Below are positions 17,117 through 25,884 of a stretch of DNA of 64,000 nt, piece after piece (the first letter of the stretch is position 1; each line of letters opens with the position of its first letter). Below the pieces are notes generated by a model. The model was not told where the DNA came from, ran no database searches, and saw only the letters and a list, made by a program, of their open reading frames with translations. The DNA is taken from contig NZ_FNHN01000008.1 in the NCBI RefSeq assembly GCF_900103525.1, forward strand, positions 124,001 through 188,000, given 5' to 3'. A program made the position numbers and the translations under genes. Origin of the DNA: Bacillus sp. OK048. GTDB lineage: Bacteria > Bacillota > Bacilli > Bacillales > Cytobacillaceae.

Positions 17117-17500
17117 ATGGATGAAATCACCGTTGCTCAGATGACTTTTGAAGAAATTTCTCCTATTGTCCCATATGTAATTAAAGGAAGAATGAGGGTG
17201 AGAAATACAGAAAACACCATTTGGTTTGGTGCGAAGCTTGGGGATGAAATAGTTGGTGTAGTTTCTTGTGTTTTACGTCGATCATATGTTTATTATAATT
17301 CTGACTTTGTTAGAAAAGAATATAGAAAAAAAGGTATATATGCTCGTTTATTTGAAGAAAGGGACAAGTTCGTTTTAACACTAAACAGGGACTTAATTAA
17401 GGCAAAGTGCACACCCAATTCCCTGAATCATTACTTAAAGAATGGGTTTGTAGCAACAGCAAAGGGGAGAAGCTTAACTCCTGTTGAAAGAAGAATATAA
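17117..17500 (+). CDS. GNAT-like acetyltransferase
   Basis: A 127-residue protein with the GNAT acetyl-CoA-binding element: a central strand (YNSDFV) followed by RKEYRKKGIYARLFEERDKF, matching the R-x-x-G-x-G/A loop and helix. The segment YLKNGFVAT resembles the family's closing Y-x-x-x-G-F motif. Short for the family, so the N-terminal strand set is reduced. The ATG at 17117 is nine bases after GGAG; an ATG at 17111 is too close. Substrate unknown. Confidence 0.65.
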   Translation: MDEITVAQMTFEEISPIVPYVIKGRMRVRNTENTIWFGAKLGDEIVGVVSCVLRRSYVYYNSDFVRKEYRKKGIYARLFEERDKFVLTLNRDLIKAKCTPNSLNHYLKNGFVATAKGRSLTPVERRI

Positions 17501-17501
17501 A

Positions 17502-17527
17502 AAAGGAGGAGCAATTGCTCCTCCTTT
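17502..17527. terminator. Bidirectional palindromic terminator
   Basis: Perfect AAAGGAGGAGCAA/TTGCTCCTCCTTT palindrome between convergent genes. Confidence 0.75.
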
Positions 17528-17532
17528 GGGTT

Positions 17533-18948
17533 TTATAATACTCTACGGGCAGTAACATAATTTTTCGTTGCCCAATCAGAGTTTAGGTTTTCCTTTATAG
17601 TTCCTTTTCCTTTGATTAGATGGACGAATTGATTATCACCCACATAAATTCCGACGTTGGTGATGGAAGTTCCAAGATTATTTGAGGAAAAGAAAATTAA
17701 ATCGCCCTTTTGTAGATTCGCTTTCTCCACAGTTTGTCCTAATGTAGCTTGGTAGCTGGCAAGGGTTGACTTTAAATTAATACCATGCTGATTATAAACA
17801 TATTTCGTAAAACCAGCAGGTGTAAAGGTAAGGGTATTTTCATTATAAGCGTATCCAAAGTTAGCTTTTCCAACAAGGCTTGCAGCAAAAGCTACAATAT
17901 TATCTGCTTTAGTTGGTACTACTGGTGATGTTGTTTCAGGACCTGGTGCAGGTACTGGCGCTGGTGCTGGTACTGGTACTGGTGCAACTGGAGTATCAGT
18001 AATTACCCGTCTTGCCGTAATATAGTGTTGTTGGTCATAATAAGGGAGCATGAAAATTCTAGTAACGGTTCCGTAGGCTGTTGACGCTAACAGTAAACGA
18101 TGATCGCCTCCGTAAATACCGACTAATGCTGGTGTAGAAGAACCTATTTTACTATTAAAGAAAACAAGGTCACCTTTAGTTAGTTTATCCCTAGAAACTG
18201 GCTGCCCCAATTTCATTTGCTCATTTATATTGGTTGTTCCTAAATTAATACCAGCTTGCTTATAAATGTGGTCCACTAATCCTGCATTTGTGAATGTTGC
18301 TGTTGCTGGATTATTCGTTGTTGAATTAATTTTCACTTTATCTTTTAAAGCGAAATAACCTGAAACCACCTGATCCCCTTTAGTGGCAGGGTTTGCTGAT
18401 AAAAGACTTGGCAATACTCTTTTTGCTTTTACATAATTATTTTTATAGTAAGAAGTGCTATCTAAGTCAGAGATGGTTACGTCCAGTTCAGGATTAGCCA
18501 TGTGAATAATCTTATTATCACCGATATATAATCCTACATGATCAGTTGGATCTGTATTTCCTGGATTTGCATCGAAGAAAACAAGATCTCCCTTTTGGAG
18601 TTGATCTCTTGGAACTTCATATCCTTGTTCCATCATATATTCCTCTGTAGATGTTGCTAAATCAACTCCATTTTGTTCAAATACAAAATTAATAAATGAA
18701 GCGCATGCAAATTGGTAGGGGTACGTTTTCTTAACATCAGAGCTATACTGTGCTTTACCAATTAAGTTTTTGGCTGTTGCGATAAGTGCATCAGCTTTAG
18801 CATCCACTGCTGCTTGATTATTGTAAGGATTTTGAATGGCTGTTGTTGCAGCGGCTACATGATTAGGACTAGTATTGATAATTGGAATACTCATTCCACT
18901 AACAGTAATCATGAGCGCGACTGAAGTAGTAATCAATTTCTTTTTCAT
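17533..18948 (-). CDS. Secreted triple NlpC/P60 protein, one active and two degenerate domains
   Basis: A 471-residue exported protein. Signal peptide about 1-34. Three NlpC/P60-like domains at roughly 50-165, 175-320 and 350-471, the last after a Pro/Ala/Val linker. Domain 1 keeps nucleophile Cys82 (FACASF), His137 (DHVGLYIG) and His149 (IIHM). In domain 2 the aligned residues are Asn (FTNAGLV), Leu (ALVGIYGG) and Leu; in domain 3 Pro (FTPAGFT) and Asn (TNVGIYVG). So only domain 1 can be a peptidoglycan endopeptidase; the others may bind wall peptides. Start at 18948 follows ggagaaatatat. It faces the same way as the adjacent MurF-like gene. Confidence 0.88.
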   Translation of the reverse strand: MKKKLITTSVALMITVSGMSIPIINTSPNHVAAATTAIQNPYNNQAAVDAKADALIATAKNLIGKAQYSSDVKKTYPYQFACASFINFVFEQNGVDLATSTEEYMMEQGYEVPRDQLQKGDLVFFDANPGNTDPTDHVGLYIGDNKIIHMANPELDVTISDLDSTSYYKNNYVKAKRVLPSLLSANPATKGDQVVSGYFALKDKVKINSTTNNPATATFTNAGLVDHIYKQAGINLGTTNINEQMKLGQPVSRDKLTKGDLVFFNSKIGSSTPALVGIYGGDHRLLLASTAYGTVTRIFMLPYYDQQHYITARRVITDTPVAPVPVPAPAPVPAPGPETTSPVVPTKADNIVAFAASLVGKANFGYAYNENTLTFTPAGFTKYVYNQHGINLKSTLASYQATLGQTVEKANLQKGDLIFFSSNNLGTSITNVGIYVGDNQFVHLIKGKGTIKENLNSDWATKNYVTARRVL

Positions 18949-19058
18949 ATATATTTCTCCTCGCTTCCTGAATGTTTTACTCCGGCGTGGGAACAAAATC
19001 ATCTTAACATAGAAAACAGAGGAGAATCCGAGGGAACTTGTTCCTTAATTTCCAGAAT

Positions 19059-20453
19059 TTATTTTTTGAAAAAGGCGGCAAGTTCAATCATTGTCGTGTT
19101 ATTTCCAAAACTCTTAATCAATAATGTTGAATTCTCATTCAATATTTCCTTTAGCAGTGTGTAAACTTGACTGTAATTAGTAAATGAATAAATTTTCGGC
19201 TTTAATCCCAGTTCAAGGGTATGGTTGGCCATTTCCTTTGCACGATTTCCAACGGTGATAATTGTATCTACACCATATTTGTTTACAATTGCGCTAGCTT
19301 CTTTATGAAGTTGGCTACTATATTCTCCCAGGGAAGCCATATCGGTAAATAATGCGATTCTATGTTTACCGTCTGCTACATGATTTAAGACCTTCATACC
19401 AGCCTCTAAAGAGGTTGTATTGAAATTCCAGGTATCATCTATTATCGTTGCTCCGTTATAACCAGTAGCTATTTCTAAATGTCTACCGAGATTTTTGAAT
19501 GATCGTAAACGATTTGCTGCTTGTTTCATATCAATTCCAATTTCATTTACTGCAGCTAATGCAGCTAATGCATTAGCAACTTGGTGATCTCCATATCCTG
19601 GAATAAATATTGGCAAGCTTATTTTATGGCATTTGAGTGTAAATTGCATTCCGCCCTCCATGTATTGAATGTTCGTTGCACGGAAGTCTGCACGGTTCGT
19701 GATACCAAAGTAGACAATCTTTCCTTTGAAATTCACTAAACTGATTGCCTTGGTCTTTTCGTCATCAGCATTTAAGATTAAAACACCATGATCACCTACG
19801 CCTGTTATCATTTCTCCTTTTGCGGATACATAGGCTTCAATGGTTTTGCAGGCATTTAAATGGCATGCACCAATATTTGTAATGATTCCTATCGTTGGTT
19901 TGAAATATCGACAAGCATATCGAATATCACCTGGCCTTCCTACCGCCGTTTCAATTACTGCAGCTTCTGTACGCTCATCTATTCCCAGGATATAGTGTAA
20001 ATGTGCAAGCCTTGAGTTGGCACTGCTGACCGTTGCTTGGACACTTTTCTGCTCTTTAAGAATATGAGCAATCATTTCCTTTGTTGTCGTTTTCCCGCAT
20101 GTACCTGTTACTGCTACTACTGGAATAGAAAACAATTCTCGATAGTATTGAACAAAACTCCAAAATGCACTTTTTACATTTTTTACTTTAACCACGGTTA
20201 ACCCATTTATTAATTTTAGTCCTTCAAAATCAAGGTCAGTCACAATGGCACAAGGAAGTCTAGATTTAATATAACTCAAATCTAATTCAAATTTATTTTT
20301 TATAAAAATGAGTACATTTCTCTTCTTTCTTCGAATTTTTTTATAATAAGGTATATAGTCAATAACAAATTCATCAGAGCCTTGGATTAATTCTCCATCG
20401 ATTATCTGTCTGATTTCGAAAACGGAAAAAGCTTTCATGATTGTTTCATGCAC
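19059..20453 (-). CDS. MurF-like Mur ligase paralogue
   Basis: A 464-residue Mur ligase of MurF type (ATP-dependent addition of an amino acid or dipeptide to a carboxylate). An N-terminal substrate domain is at about 10-105, P-loop TGTCGKTTTKE at 116-126, central motifs TNIGACHL..AKGEM and ETAVGRPGDI, and a C-terminal ligase domain with IIDDTWNFN and TDMASLGEYS. The true MurF uses AHL..AKGE and VLGDMLELG, so the core is intact but substitutions suggest a different substrate. GTG start after aagga. It is divergent from an ATP-grasp gene, and CATACAATA (20481-20489) in its upstream region resembles a sigma-E/K -10. Confidence 0.85.
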   Translation of the reverse strand: MHETIMKAFSVFEIRQIIDGELIQGSDEFVIDYIPYYKKIRRKKRNVLIFIKNKFELDLSYIKSRLPCAIVTDLDFEGLKLINGLTVVKVKNVKSAFWSFVQYYRELFSIPVVAVTGTCGKTTTKEMIAHILKEQKSVQATVSSANSRLAHLHYILGIDERTEAAVIETAVGRPGDIRYACRYFKPTIGIITNIGACHLNACKTIEAYVSAKGEMITGVGDHGVLILNADDEKTKAISLVNFKGKIVYFGITNRADFRATNIQYMEGGMQFTLKCHKISLPIFIPGYGDHQVANALAALAAVNEIGIDMKQAANRLRSFKNLGRHLEIATGYNGATIIDDTWNFNTTSLEAGMKVLNHVADGKHRIALFTDMASLGEYSSQLHKEASAIVNKYGVDTIITVGNRAKEMANHTLELGLKPKIYSFTNYSQVYTLLKEILNENSTLLIKSFGNNTTMIELAAFFKK

Positions 20454-20480
20454 TTCCTATCCTTAAGTAAGTTCACTTGT

Positions 20481-20489
20481 TATTGTATG
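20481..20489 (-). promoter_or_regulatory. Sporulation-type -10 element upstream of the MurF-like gene
   Basis: CATACAATA read leftwards, 28 bases before the start codon, fits the sigma-E (CATACAnT) and sigma-K (CATAnnnTA) -10 consensus. No good -35 is found at the usual distance. Confidence 0.4.
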
Positions 20490-20575
20490 AAATTTTTTTC
20501 TGTGGGATTGTACACATAACTATAAATAATCAACTGTTCACCCATGTTAATTTCGTAAATGTTGAAAAAGTCGAT

Positions 20576-20603
20576 ACAAAAACTCGATTTCCTTCATAAC
20601 ATA
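20576..20603 (+). promoter_or_regulatory. Sigma-K promoter of the ATP-grasp gene
   Basis: AC, 17 bases, CATAACATA: full match to the sigma-K consensus AC-N16/17-CATAnnnTA, about 42 bases before the start codon. Confidence 0.6.
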
Positions 20604-20644
20604 TAGGGCGTTCATCTTTGTCAGGGAAAATAGGAGTGAGGAGA

Positions 20645-21865
20645 ATGAGAACAATCATTTTTATAGGATTAAATAAATCCGGGTCGAGCAGAGAAGCAGT
20701 AAAAGCTGCAAATGTCTTAGGATATTATACGGTTGTATTTACGGATCAAGAAAAACAAATCCAGCAAAGAAGCGAATATAACGATGTTCATCAACTCACA
20801 TTCGTTGATACTAATAATACAGAAGAATTAAGAGGACAAATTAGAGTGTTACAGCAGAGGGGACATGAGATTATTGTCATCACCAGCTTTGTTGATAATT
20901 ATGTTCTTACGGCGTCGTCATTAGCCGATGAATTTTGTAAAAACCTCATTTCCACTGAGGCTATTTCGATTATGGAAAATAAAGAAAAGACACGAACATT
21001 TTTCTCAAACCAAACTTTTACCCCTAAATTTGAGTTAGTAAAAAAGGATATTCACGATCCATTTGATTTAACCCTTGAAACATTTCATTTTCCAGTGGTA
21101 GTAAAGTTTGCCTCCTCAACTGGATCGAAAGATGTGATATTTGCTTCAAACATGAGGGCACTAGAAAAAAACGTTGGTAAGCTGCGAACAAAAAACCAAC
21201 AAGAAACAATCATTATTGAAGAGTATGTGGATGGAGATCAATACTTAGTGGAGGTTCTTGTCTCGAACTGGAAGGTACACATTGCTGCAATCATCAAGCA
21301 AGAAATTACAAAGGGGAAACGATTTATTGTTACAGGATATGGGTTATTAGCAGAGGTGCCGGCAATTTTTGAAGACAGTTTAATTGATGTAATCGAAACC
21401 ATTGTTTCATCGTTAGCATTTAAAAATGGTGCATTTCATTTAGAACTAAGATTTACTGAGGATGGCTGGAAATTGATTGAAATTAACCCAAGAATATCGG
21501 GCGGGGCCATGAACAAAATGATTCAATCTGCCTATGGTTATAGCTTAGTAGAAGAAACGCTAAAAATGTTAGCGGGAGATGAACCATCAATAGATAGGCG
21601 TACAAATCATTACGTTTTTACACAGTATGTTATTCTTGAGAATAAGGGTTTTTTAGAAAAGGTAACAGGTAAGGGAAGGGCAATGGCTACACCTGGTGTA
21701 GTTGAAGTGTATGTAAAGCCAAAGAGCGGGGCGTATGTAACATCGCCTTTGTCAATGGGACACCGGTATGCATATGTTATTGCTAAAGGAGACACGCTTG
21801 AAGAAGCACAAAGCACAGCGAAGCAAGCCGCCAATGAACTTACTTTTCACATAAGAATAGAGTAA
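20645..21865 (+). CDS. ATP-grasp carboxylate-amine ligase (L-amino-acid-ligase-like)
   Basis: A 406-residue ATP-grasp enzyme. A Rossmann-like N-terminal domain is at about 1-100, the ATP-grasp core at 110-300 with VVVKFASSTGSKDV (P-loop-like lysine strand), IIIEEYVDGDQYLVEV and the metal-binding IEINPRISGG, then a small C-terminal lid domain. This order matches dipeptide-forming L-amino-acid ligases and carbamoyl-phosphate-synthase-like ligases; the actual substrates are unknown. The ATG at 20645 follows gtgaggag. It diverges from the MurF-like gene and converges with the ATP-grasp/Mur fusion. Upstream is a sigma-K promoter, so expression in the mother cell late in sporulation is likely. Confidence 0.85.
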   Translation: MRTIIFIGLNKSGSSREAVKAANVLGYYTVVFTDQEKQIQQRSEYNDVHQLTFVDTNNTEELRGQIRVLQQRGHEIIVITSFVDNYVLTASSLADEFCKNLISTEAISIMENKEKTRTFFSNQTFTPKFELVKKDIHDPFDLTLETFHFPVVVKFASSTGSKDVIFASNMRALEKNVGKLRTKNQQETIIIEEYVDGDQYLVEVLVSNWKVHIAAIIKQEITKGKRFIVTGYGLLAEVPAIFEDSLIDVIETIVSSLAFKNGAFHLELRFTEDGWKLIEINPRISGGAMNKMIQSAYGYSLVEETLKMLAGDEPSIDRRTNHYVFTQYVILENKGFLEKVTGKGRAMATPGVVEVYVKPKSGAYVTSPLSMGHRYAYVIAKGDTLEEAQSTAKQAANELTFHIRIE

Positions 21866-21912
21866 AAAAGATCCCCATAATCGTTAATATGGGGATCTTT
21901 TTTACTCTATTC
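21855..21912. terminator. 25-bp perfect-stem bidirectional terminator
   Basis: 21855-21879 pairs without mismatch with 21888-21912 across an eight-base loop; the stem embeds A6/T6 runs on both sides. It includes the stop codon of the upstream ATP-grasp gene and touches that of the convergent fusion gene. Confidence 0.92.
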
Positions 21913-24086
21913 TATTTTTTAACACCTATGGATGAGGTGATAATTTGAACGGTATTAAACATATTCATGATACTTGCACCTTTTACAAGAATCGTATCCT
22001 TTACTTGCAAAATTTCTAGCAGGTATTCGTGCATCGATTCCTCATCTATGAAATGTTTGAAATTTTGTGAAGGTAATCCTGCATTAATTGCCTCAAGTCC
22101 CATTTCTTTGGCATAACGGCCATAGGTAATAACAACATCTACGCCCTGTTTTACTAAATATTTACCTATTTTTTGATATTGCTCCATTCTTCTTTCTCCA
22201 AGCCCAATCATCCGACCTAGAACAGCTATTTTTCTTGCGGCACTAATATTTTTTAAAACATCAATTGCTGCTATAACCCCTTGAGGTGTTGAATGGACGG
22301 AATCATCTATCAAGGTAACGGAGTGATTTAAGTGGTAGATGGTTAATCGACGCGGCGGCTTTTTAAATAGTAATCCTGATTTTATTTCAGGAGGGGAGAA
22401 GCCTAGATAATCTGCCACGGCAATCGCATTTAGAGCATTATAAACATGGTGATCACCATAAATAGGAATATAAAACGACCACTCCTTGTTGTGAAGCTTC
22501 ACTTTAAAATTCATACCATTTTCAACATATGAAATATTATAAGCTCGATAATCAGCAGGATTTTTTATTCCTATCGTGATAATTTCCCCCTTAAACTGAT
22601 CGATTTCAAGTAATTTTGAATTCTCGTCATCGTTGTTAATAAATAAAATACCGTTTTGCTTTGTTCCATGAATTAATTCTGATTTGGCTTGAGCAATTTT
22701 TTTAATATCCCCATCGAAGTTTCCGATATGCGCCATTCCGACATTCGTAATGACACTTATATTGGGCTGGATAATCCTGCAGTGTTCTGTTATGACCCCC
22801 GGGAACCCCATCCCATATTCTAAGACAACAGCTTGATGGTTGGAATTAATTAAATCTGCATGGATTTGAGTATGGTCGGTTCTATTCCAGTAATCCTTAG
22901 ATTCAAATATATTCCATTTTTTTTTGAGGATGGATGAAATAAAAGATTTAGTCGTTGTTTTCCCTGCACTCCCAGTTACAGCAATAATTGGAACCTTTCT
23001 TTTTTGCCTATCCATTTTCTTAAATTCCCGAATATCTTGTTTAACTTTGATGTGGTGATGGGCCAAGTATATCGCATATTGAATCGTGTTTCTGACTACA
23101 TCAAGTTCTAAATAAAAGGCTGGTGGGCAGCCAGGGCGCCAGTTCACCTCGTAAATCCAAAGTTTATGGTTTTCATCTAACCCAACATCAATCCCAATCT
23201 CATCAATGACCTCTGAGTATTCAAGCATTTGAAGCTCATCGAGGTGGCGGGCAAGGCTAAGGGTAAAGAATTCAAGTGTCTTCTTAATATTAAATGCTTT
23301 TTCCTTATCAAATTCCTGGTTAAGAAACGGCTCAAGATAATTGGTATATCCGCCATTATTGATATTGGTAATAATAGTACCCGCAGTAGCGATTCGCGGA
23401 TAAATGGTGGTAATGACCCATTTGCCGTCTCCATTTTTCTGTGCATGGAGGCGAAAGTCAAAGATAAGCCCTGATTTTGTTTTGCTGTTAATATATGGTT
23501 GAACAATATAGGTGTTTTCCGAAAGTATAGCGGCTAAAAACTCATTCAGCTCTTTTGGTGTATAGAAAGTATCCTTGCAATCTTTATTGACAATAAAGCC
23601 TTCCACAGTATTTTTTATAAAATAGATACCTTGGCCTTTTCGGCCATCAATAGGTTTCACTACAACATCACTATACATGCTCAAAAATTCGTTAAGATCG
23701 TTCCAATCATTAAGCACCTTTGCTGGAATTAGATTATTTGCAAATAGCTTTCCTTTTTTTAGCCTTTCATTTATAGCCCATTTATTTCCTAGCGAAACAG
23801 TGGTAAATGGAATCGTTTCCTTTAACAGATTAATAATATCCTTTGAGACATCAAGTTTCTCAGGACTGCCAGTATTATAAATAACATCTGGAAATGGTGT
23901 GGTTTTTTCCTCCCATGAGCCATTTTTATATTCATAACCTTCAATCATTTTGCTATCAAAATTTACGCCCTTTGGAGTGAAATATATAAATTCAGCACCT
24001 TCAGCCTTTGCGACAACAGCATAGGCATAGGCCTTAATAACCGTATTAGGATCCTTTCGATGATGGAGCATACCTATTATGGTCAT
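21912..24086 (-). CDS. YheC/YheD-type ATP-grasp fused to a MurF-like ligase
   Basis: A 724-residue two-enzyme fusion. Residues 1-345 match the YheC/YheD ATP-grasp family (spore-coat-associated in B. subtilis), with VVVKPIDGRKGQGIYFI, a FDFRLHAQKN strand and the metal site IYEVNWRPGCPP. Residues 366-724 are a Mur ligase: P-loop TGSAGKTTTK at 371-380, TNVGMAHIG..AKSELI, IDDSVHSTPQG and VLGRMIGLGERR; the MurF N-terminal substrate domain is replaced by the ATP-grasp part. The architecture recalls cyanophycin synthetase but the ATP-grasp type differs. A sigma-K promoter lies upstream. ATG after aaaggggatttcc. Confidence 0.88.
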   Translation of the reverse strand: MTIIGMLHHRKDPNTVIKAYAYAVVAKAEGAEFIYFTPKGVNFDSKMIEGYEYKNGSWEEKTTPFPDVIYNTGSPEKLDVSKDIINLLKETIPFTTVSLGNKWAINERLKKGKLFANNLIPAKVLNDWNDLNEFLSMYSDVVVKPIDGRKGQGIYFIKNTVEGFIVNKDCKDTFYTPKELNEFLAAILSENTYIVQPYINSKTKSGLIFDFRLHAQKNGDGKWVITTIYPRIATAGTIITNINNGGYTNYLEPFLNQEFDKEKAFNIKKTLEFFTLSLARHLDELQMLEYSEVIDEIGIDVGLDENHKLWIYEVNWRPGCPPAFYLELDVVRNTIQYAIYLAHHHIKVKQDIREFKKMDRQKRKVPIIAVTGSAGKTTTKSFISSILKKKWNIFESKDYWNRTDHTQIHADLINSNHQAVVLEYGMGFPGVITEHCRIIQPNISVITNVGMAHIGNFDGDIKKIAQAKSELIHGTKQNGILFINNDDENSKLLEIDQFKGEIITIGIKNPADYRAYNISYVENGMNFKVKLHNKEWSFYIPIYGDHHVYNALNAIAVADYLGFSPPEIKSGLLFKKPPRRLTIYHLNHSVTLIDDSVHSTPQGVIAAIDVLKNISAARKIAVLGRMIGLGERRMEQYQKIGKYLVKQGVDVVITYGRYAKEMGLEAINAGLPSQNFKHFIDEESMHEYLLEILQVKDTILVKGASIMNMFNTVQIITSSIGVKK

Positions 24087-24116
24087 GGAAATCCCCTTTC
24101 TTTTATTTCATACTGA

Positions 24117-24144
24117 TAAAATATGATTAATTAGGAAGTTTTGT
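24117..24144 (-). promoter_or_regulatory. Sigma-K promoter of the ATP-grasp/Mur fusion gene
   Basis: Read leftwards: AC, 17 bases, CATATTTTA, full match to AC-N16/17-CATAnnnTA, 31 bases before the ATG. Confidence 0.6.
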
Positions 24145-24281
24145 TATGGATAGGTGCGGAAGGAGAATTTGAATCTTAGAACTTTATGCTTGAATACCTA
24201 AATTTCTTTAAATATAATGTATTTAGAAAATTTATATGATTTGGTGAATGGATACTCATTCAAAAAAGGGGAGAGACACAG

Positions 24282-25058
24282 TTGAATCAAATTTTACTGG
24301 AGATTAATAATCATGTTGCCATCGTTACCATTAATCGTGCTGAATCTCTTAATGCCTTTAATTATGAAACATTGTTAGAATTACAAAATAAAGTAGAACA
24401 AATTCGAAGTAATCAAGATATCCGTGCAGTGATCTTTATTGGCTCAGGTGAAAGGGCATTCAGTGTTGGCGCAGATTTAAAGGAGCGAAAGAAGCTTACA
24501 GATGAACAAGTAAAACGCAATTTATATAAAATAAATGAGGTTTTTAACTCAATCGACCAGCTCCCGCAGCCAACTATTGCTGCAATCAATGGATTTGCAT
24601 TTGGAGGTGGGATGGAGTTAGCCCTTGCTTGTGACTTTCGAATTGCTGCCGAAGAAGCAGTTATGGGGTTAACGGAAACAGGTCTTGCGATTATTCCAGG
24701 TGCTGGAGGGACGCAGCGTCTGCCTAGATTAATCGGGCAGGCTAAAGCACTTGAGCTAATTCTTACTGCTCAACGATTTACTGCGGCTGAAGGATTGGCC
24801 TTTGGGGTTCTGACAAAAGTTGTTAGGCAGAAAGAGCTGCTGACAGCATGTACAGCCTTTGCAGACACACTACTTGCAAATGGTCCAATTGCGTTGCAGC
24901 AAGCAAAGTTTGCGATTAAAAATGGGATGAATGCGGATTTACATACTGGACTTCAGATTGAGAGGAAGGCATATGAAGTGACCCTGCCAACAGAAGATAG
25001 AATAGAAGCATTACAAGCCTTTGTTGAAAAAAGGAAGCCTGTCTTCAAAGGGAAATAG
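24282..25058 (+). CDS. Enoyl-CoA hydratase/isomerase
   Basis: A 258-residue crotonase-fold enzyme. Oxyanion-hole segments FSVGADLKE (about 61-69) and GFAFGGGMELALACDFRIA (about 105-123) are present, and the catalytic glutamates lie in GLTETGLAIIPGAGGTQRLP. This matches classical hydratases of fatty-acid or branched-chain amino-acid breakdown (YhaR/YngF-like); the exact substrate cannot be told. TTG start at 24282 with ggggagag eight bases upstream. Monogenic with its own terminator. Confidence 0.88.
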   Translation: MNQILLEINNHVAIVTINRAESLNAFNYETLLELQNKVEQIRSNQDIRAVIFIGSGERAFSVGADLKERKKLTDEQVKRNLYKINEVFNSIDQLPQPTIAAINGFAFGGGMELALACDFRIAAEEAVMGLTETGLAIIPGAGGTQRLPRLIGQAKALELILTAQRFTAAEGLAFGVLTKVVRQKELLTACTAFADTLLANGPIALQQAKFAIKNGMNADLHTGLQIERKAYEVTLPTEDRIEALQAFVEKRKPVFKGK

Positions 25059-25090
25059 CATGGTGAATCTTTCGCCATGCATTTTTATTT
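25058..25090 (+). terminator. Terminator of the enoyl-CoA hydratase gene
   Basis: GCATGGTGAA / TTCGCCATGC stem (one T-G pair) followed by ATTTTTATTT; begins at the last base of the stop codon. Confidence 0.85.
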
Positions 25091-25149
25091 CTTTCTTTTT
25101 GAATATTTGATAAAATTTAACTTTGATTGAGGAATGAAAGAGGGATTTA

Positions 25150-25884
25150 ATGGTGTCTGATATCGCGATCGGAAAAGAATCATCTGAATTTAAAAAGGGC
25201 TTGCAGGCTGGGATAAGTATTGGGATTGGTTATTTTCCAATTGCGCTGACTTTTGGACTTCTCGCTAAAACAACGGGATTGTCGATTTATGAATCAGTGT
25301 TAATGAGTATGATTGTATTTGCAGGGGCTTCACAATACATTTCACTCAGTTTAATAGCTTATGGGACAGGAATAGTTGAAATCATATTAACAACCTTCAT
25401 CGTAAACATTCGCCATTTTCTTATGTCGACTTCTTTGAATGAAAAGTCTGAAGATGATGATCTAAGTAAGAAAATGATTTATTCATTTGGAATTACCGAT
25501 GAAACATTTTCTGTCGTGGCAACGAAAGAAGGGACAGTAACGACTGGATTTATGTTTGGGGTTAATTTGGTGGCATATTCGAGTTGGGTGATTTTTACTG
25601 GGATTGGTCATTTGATTGGGGCAAGCCTTCCACAAACATTACAAGAAAGTATGGGGGTAGCACTTTATGCCATGTTCATTGGTCTCTTAGTTCCATCTTT
25701 GCAAAAAAGCGTTAAAGTGCTATATCTAGCCACACTTGCAGCAATCTTTAATTCAATCTTTACACTTGGCGGAATTATCGCACAAGGCTGGGCAATTGTT
25801 ATCTCGACCATTTTGTCTGCCGTTATCATTGAGTTGATTGAAGTGGTGAAAGCGAAGCATTGGGGTGTAAACGATGAAAAGTGA
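25150..25884 (+). CDS. azlC: AzlC-family branched-chain amino acid exporter subunit
   Basis: A 244-residue membrane protein of the AzlC/BrnF family, large subunit of a two-component exporter of branched-chain amino acids. Conserved features include GISIGIGYFPIALTFGLLA, MIVFAGASQYISLSLI and NIRHFLMSTSL. Six to eight helices are predicted. It overlaps azlD by 11 bases, typical of the pair. Strictly, the substrate is inferred from family. Confidence 0.9.
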   Translation: MVSDIAIGKESSEFKKGLQAGISIGIGYFPIALTFGLLAKTTGLSIYESVLMSMIVFAGASQYISLSLIAYGTGIVEIILTTFIVNIRHFLMSTSLNEKSEDDDLSKKMIYSFGITDETFSVVATKEGTVTTGFMFGVNLVAYSSWVIFTGIGHLIGASLPQTLQESMGVALYAMFIGLLVPSLQKSVKVLYLATLAAIFNSIFTLGGIIAQGWAIVISTILSAVIIELIEVVKAKHWGVNDEK

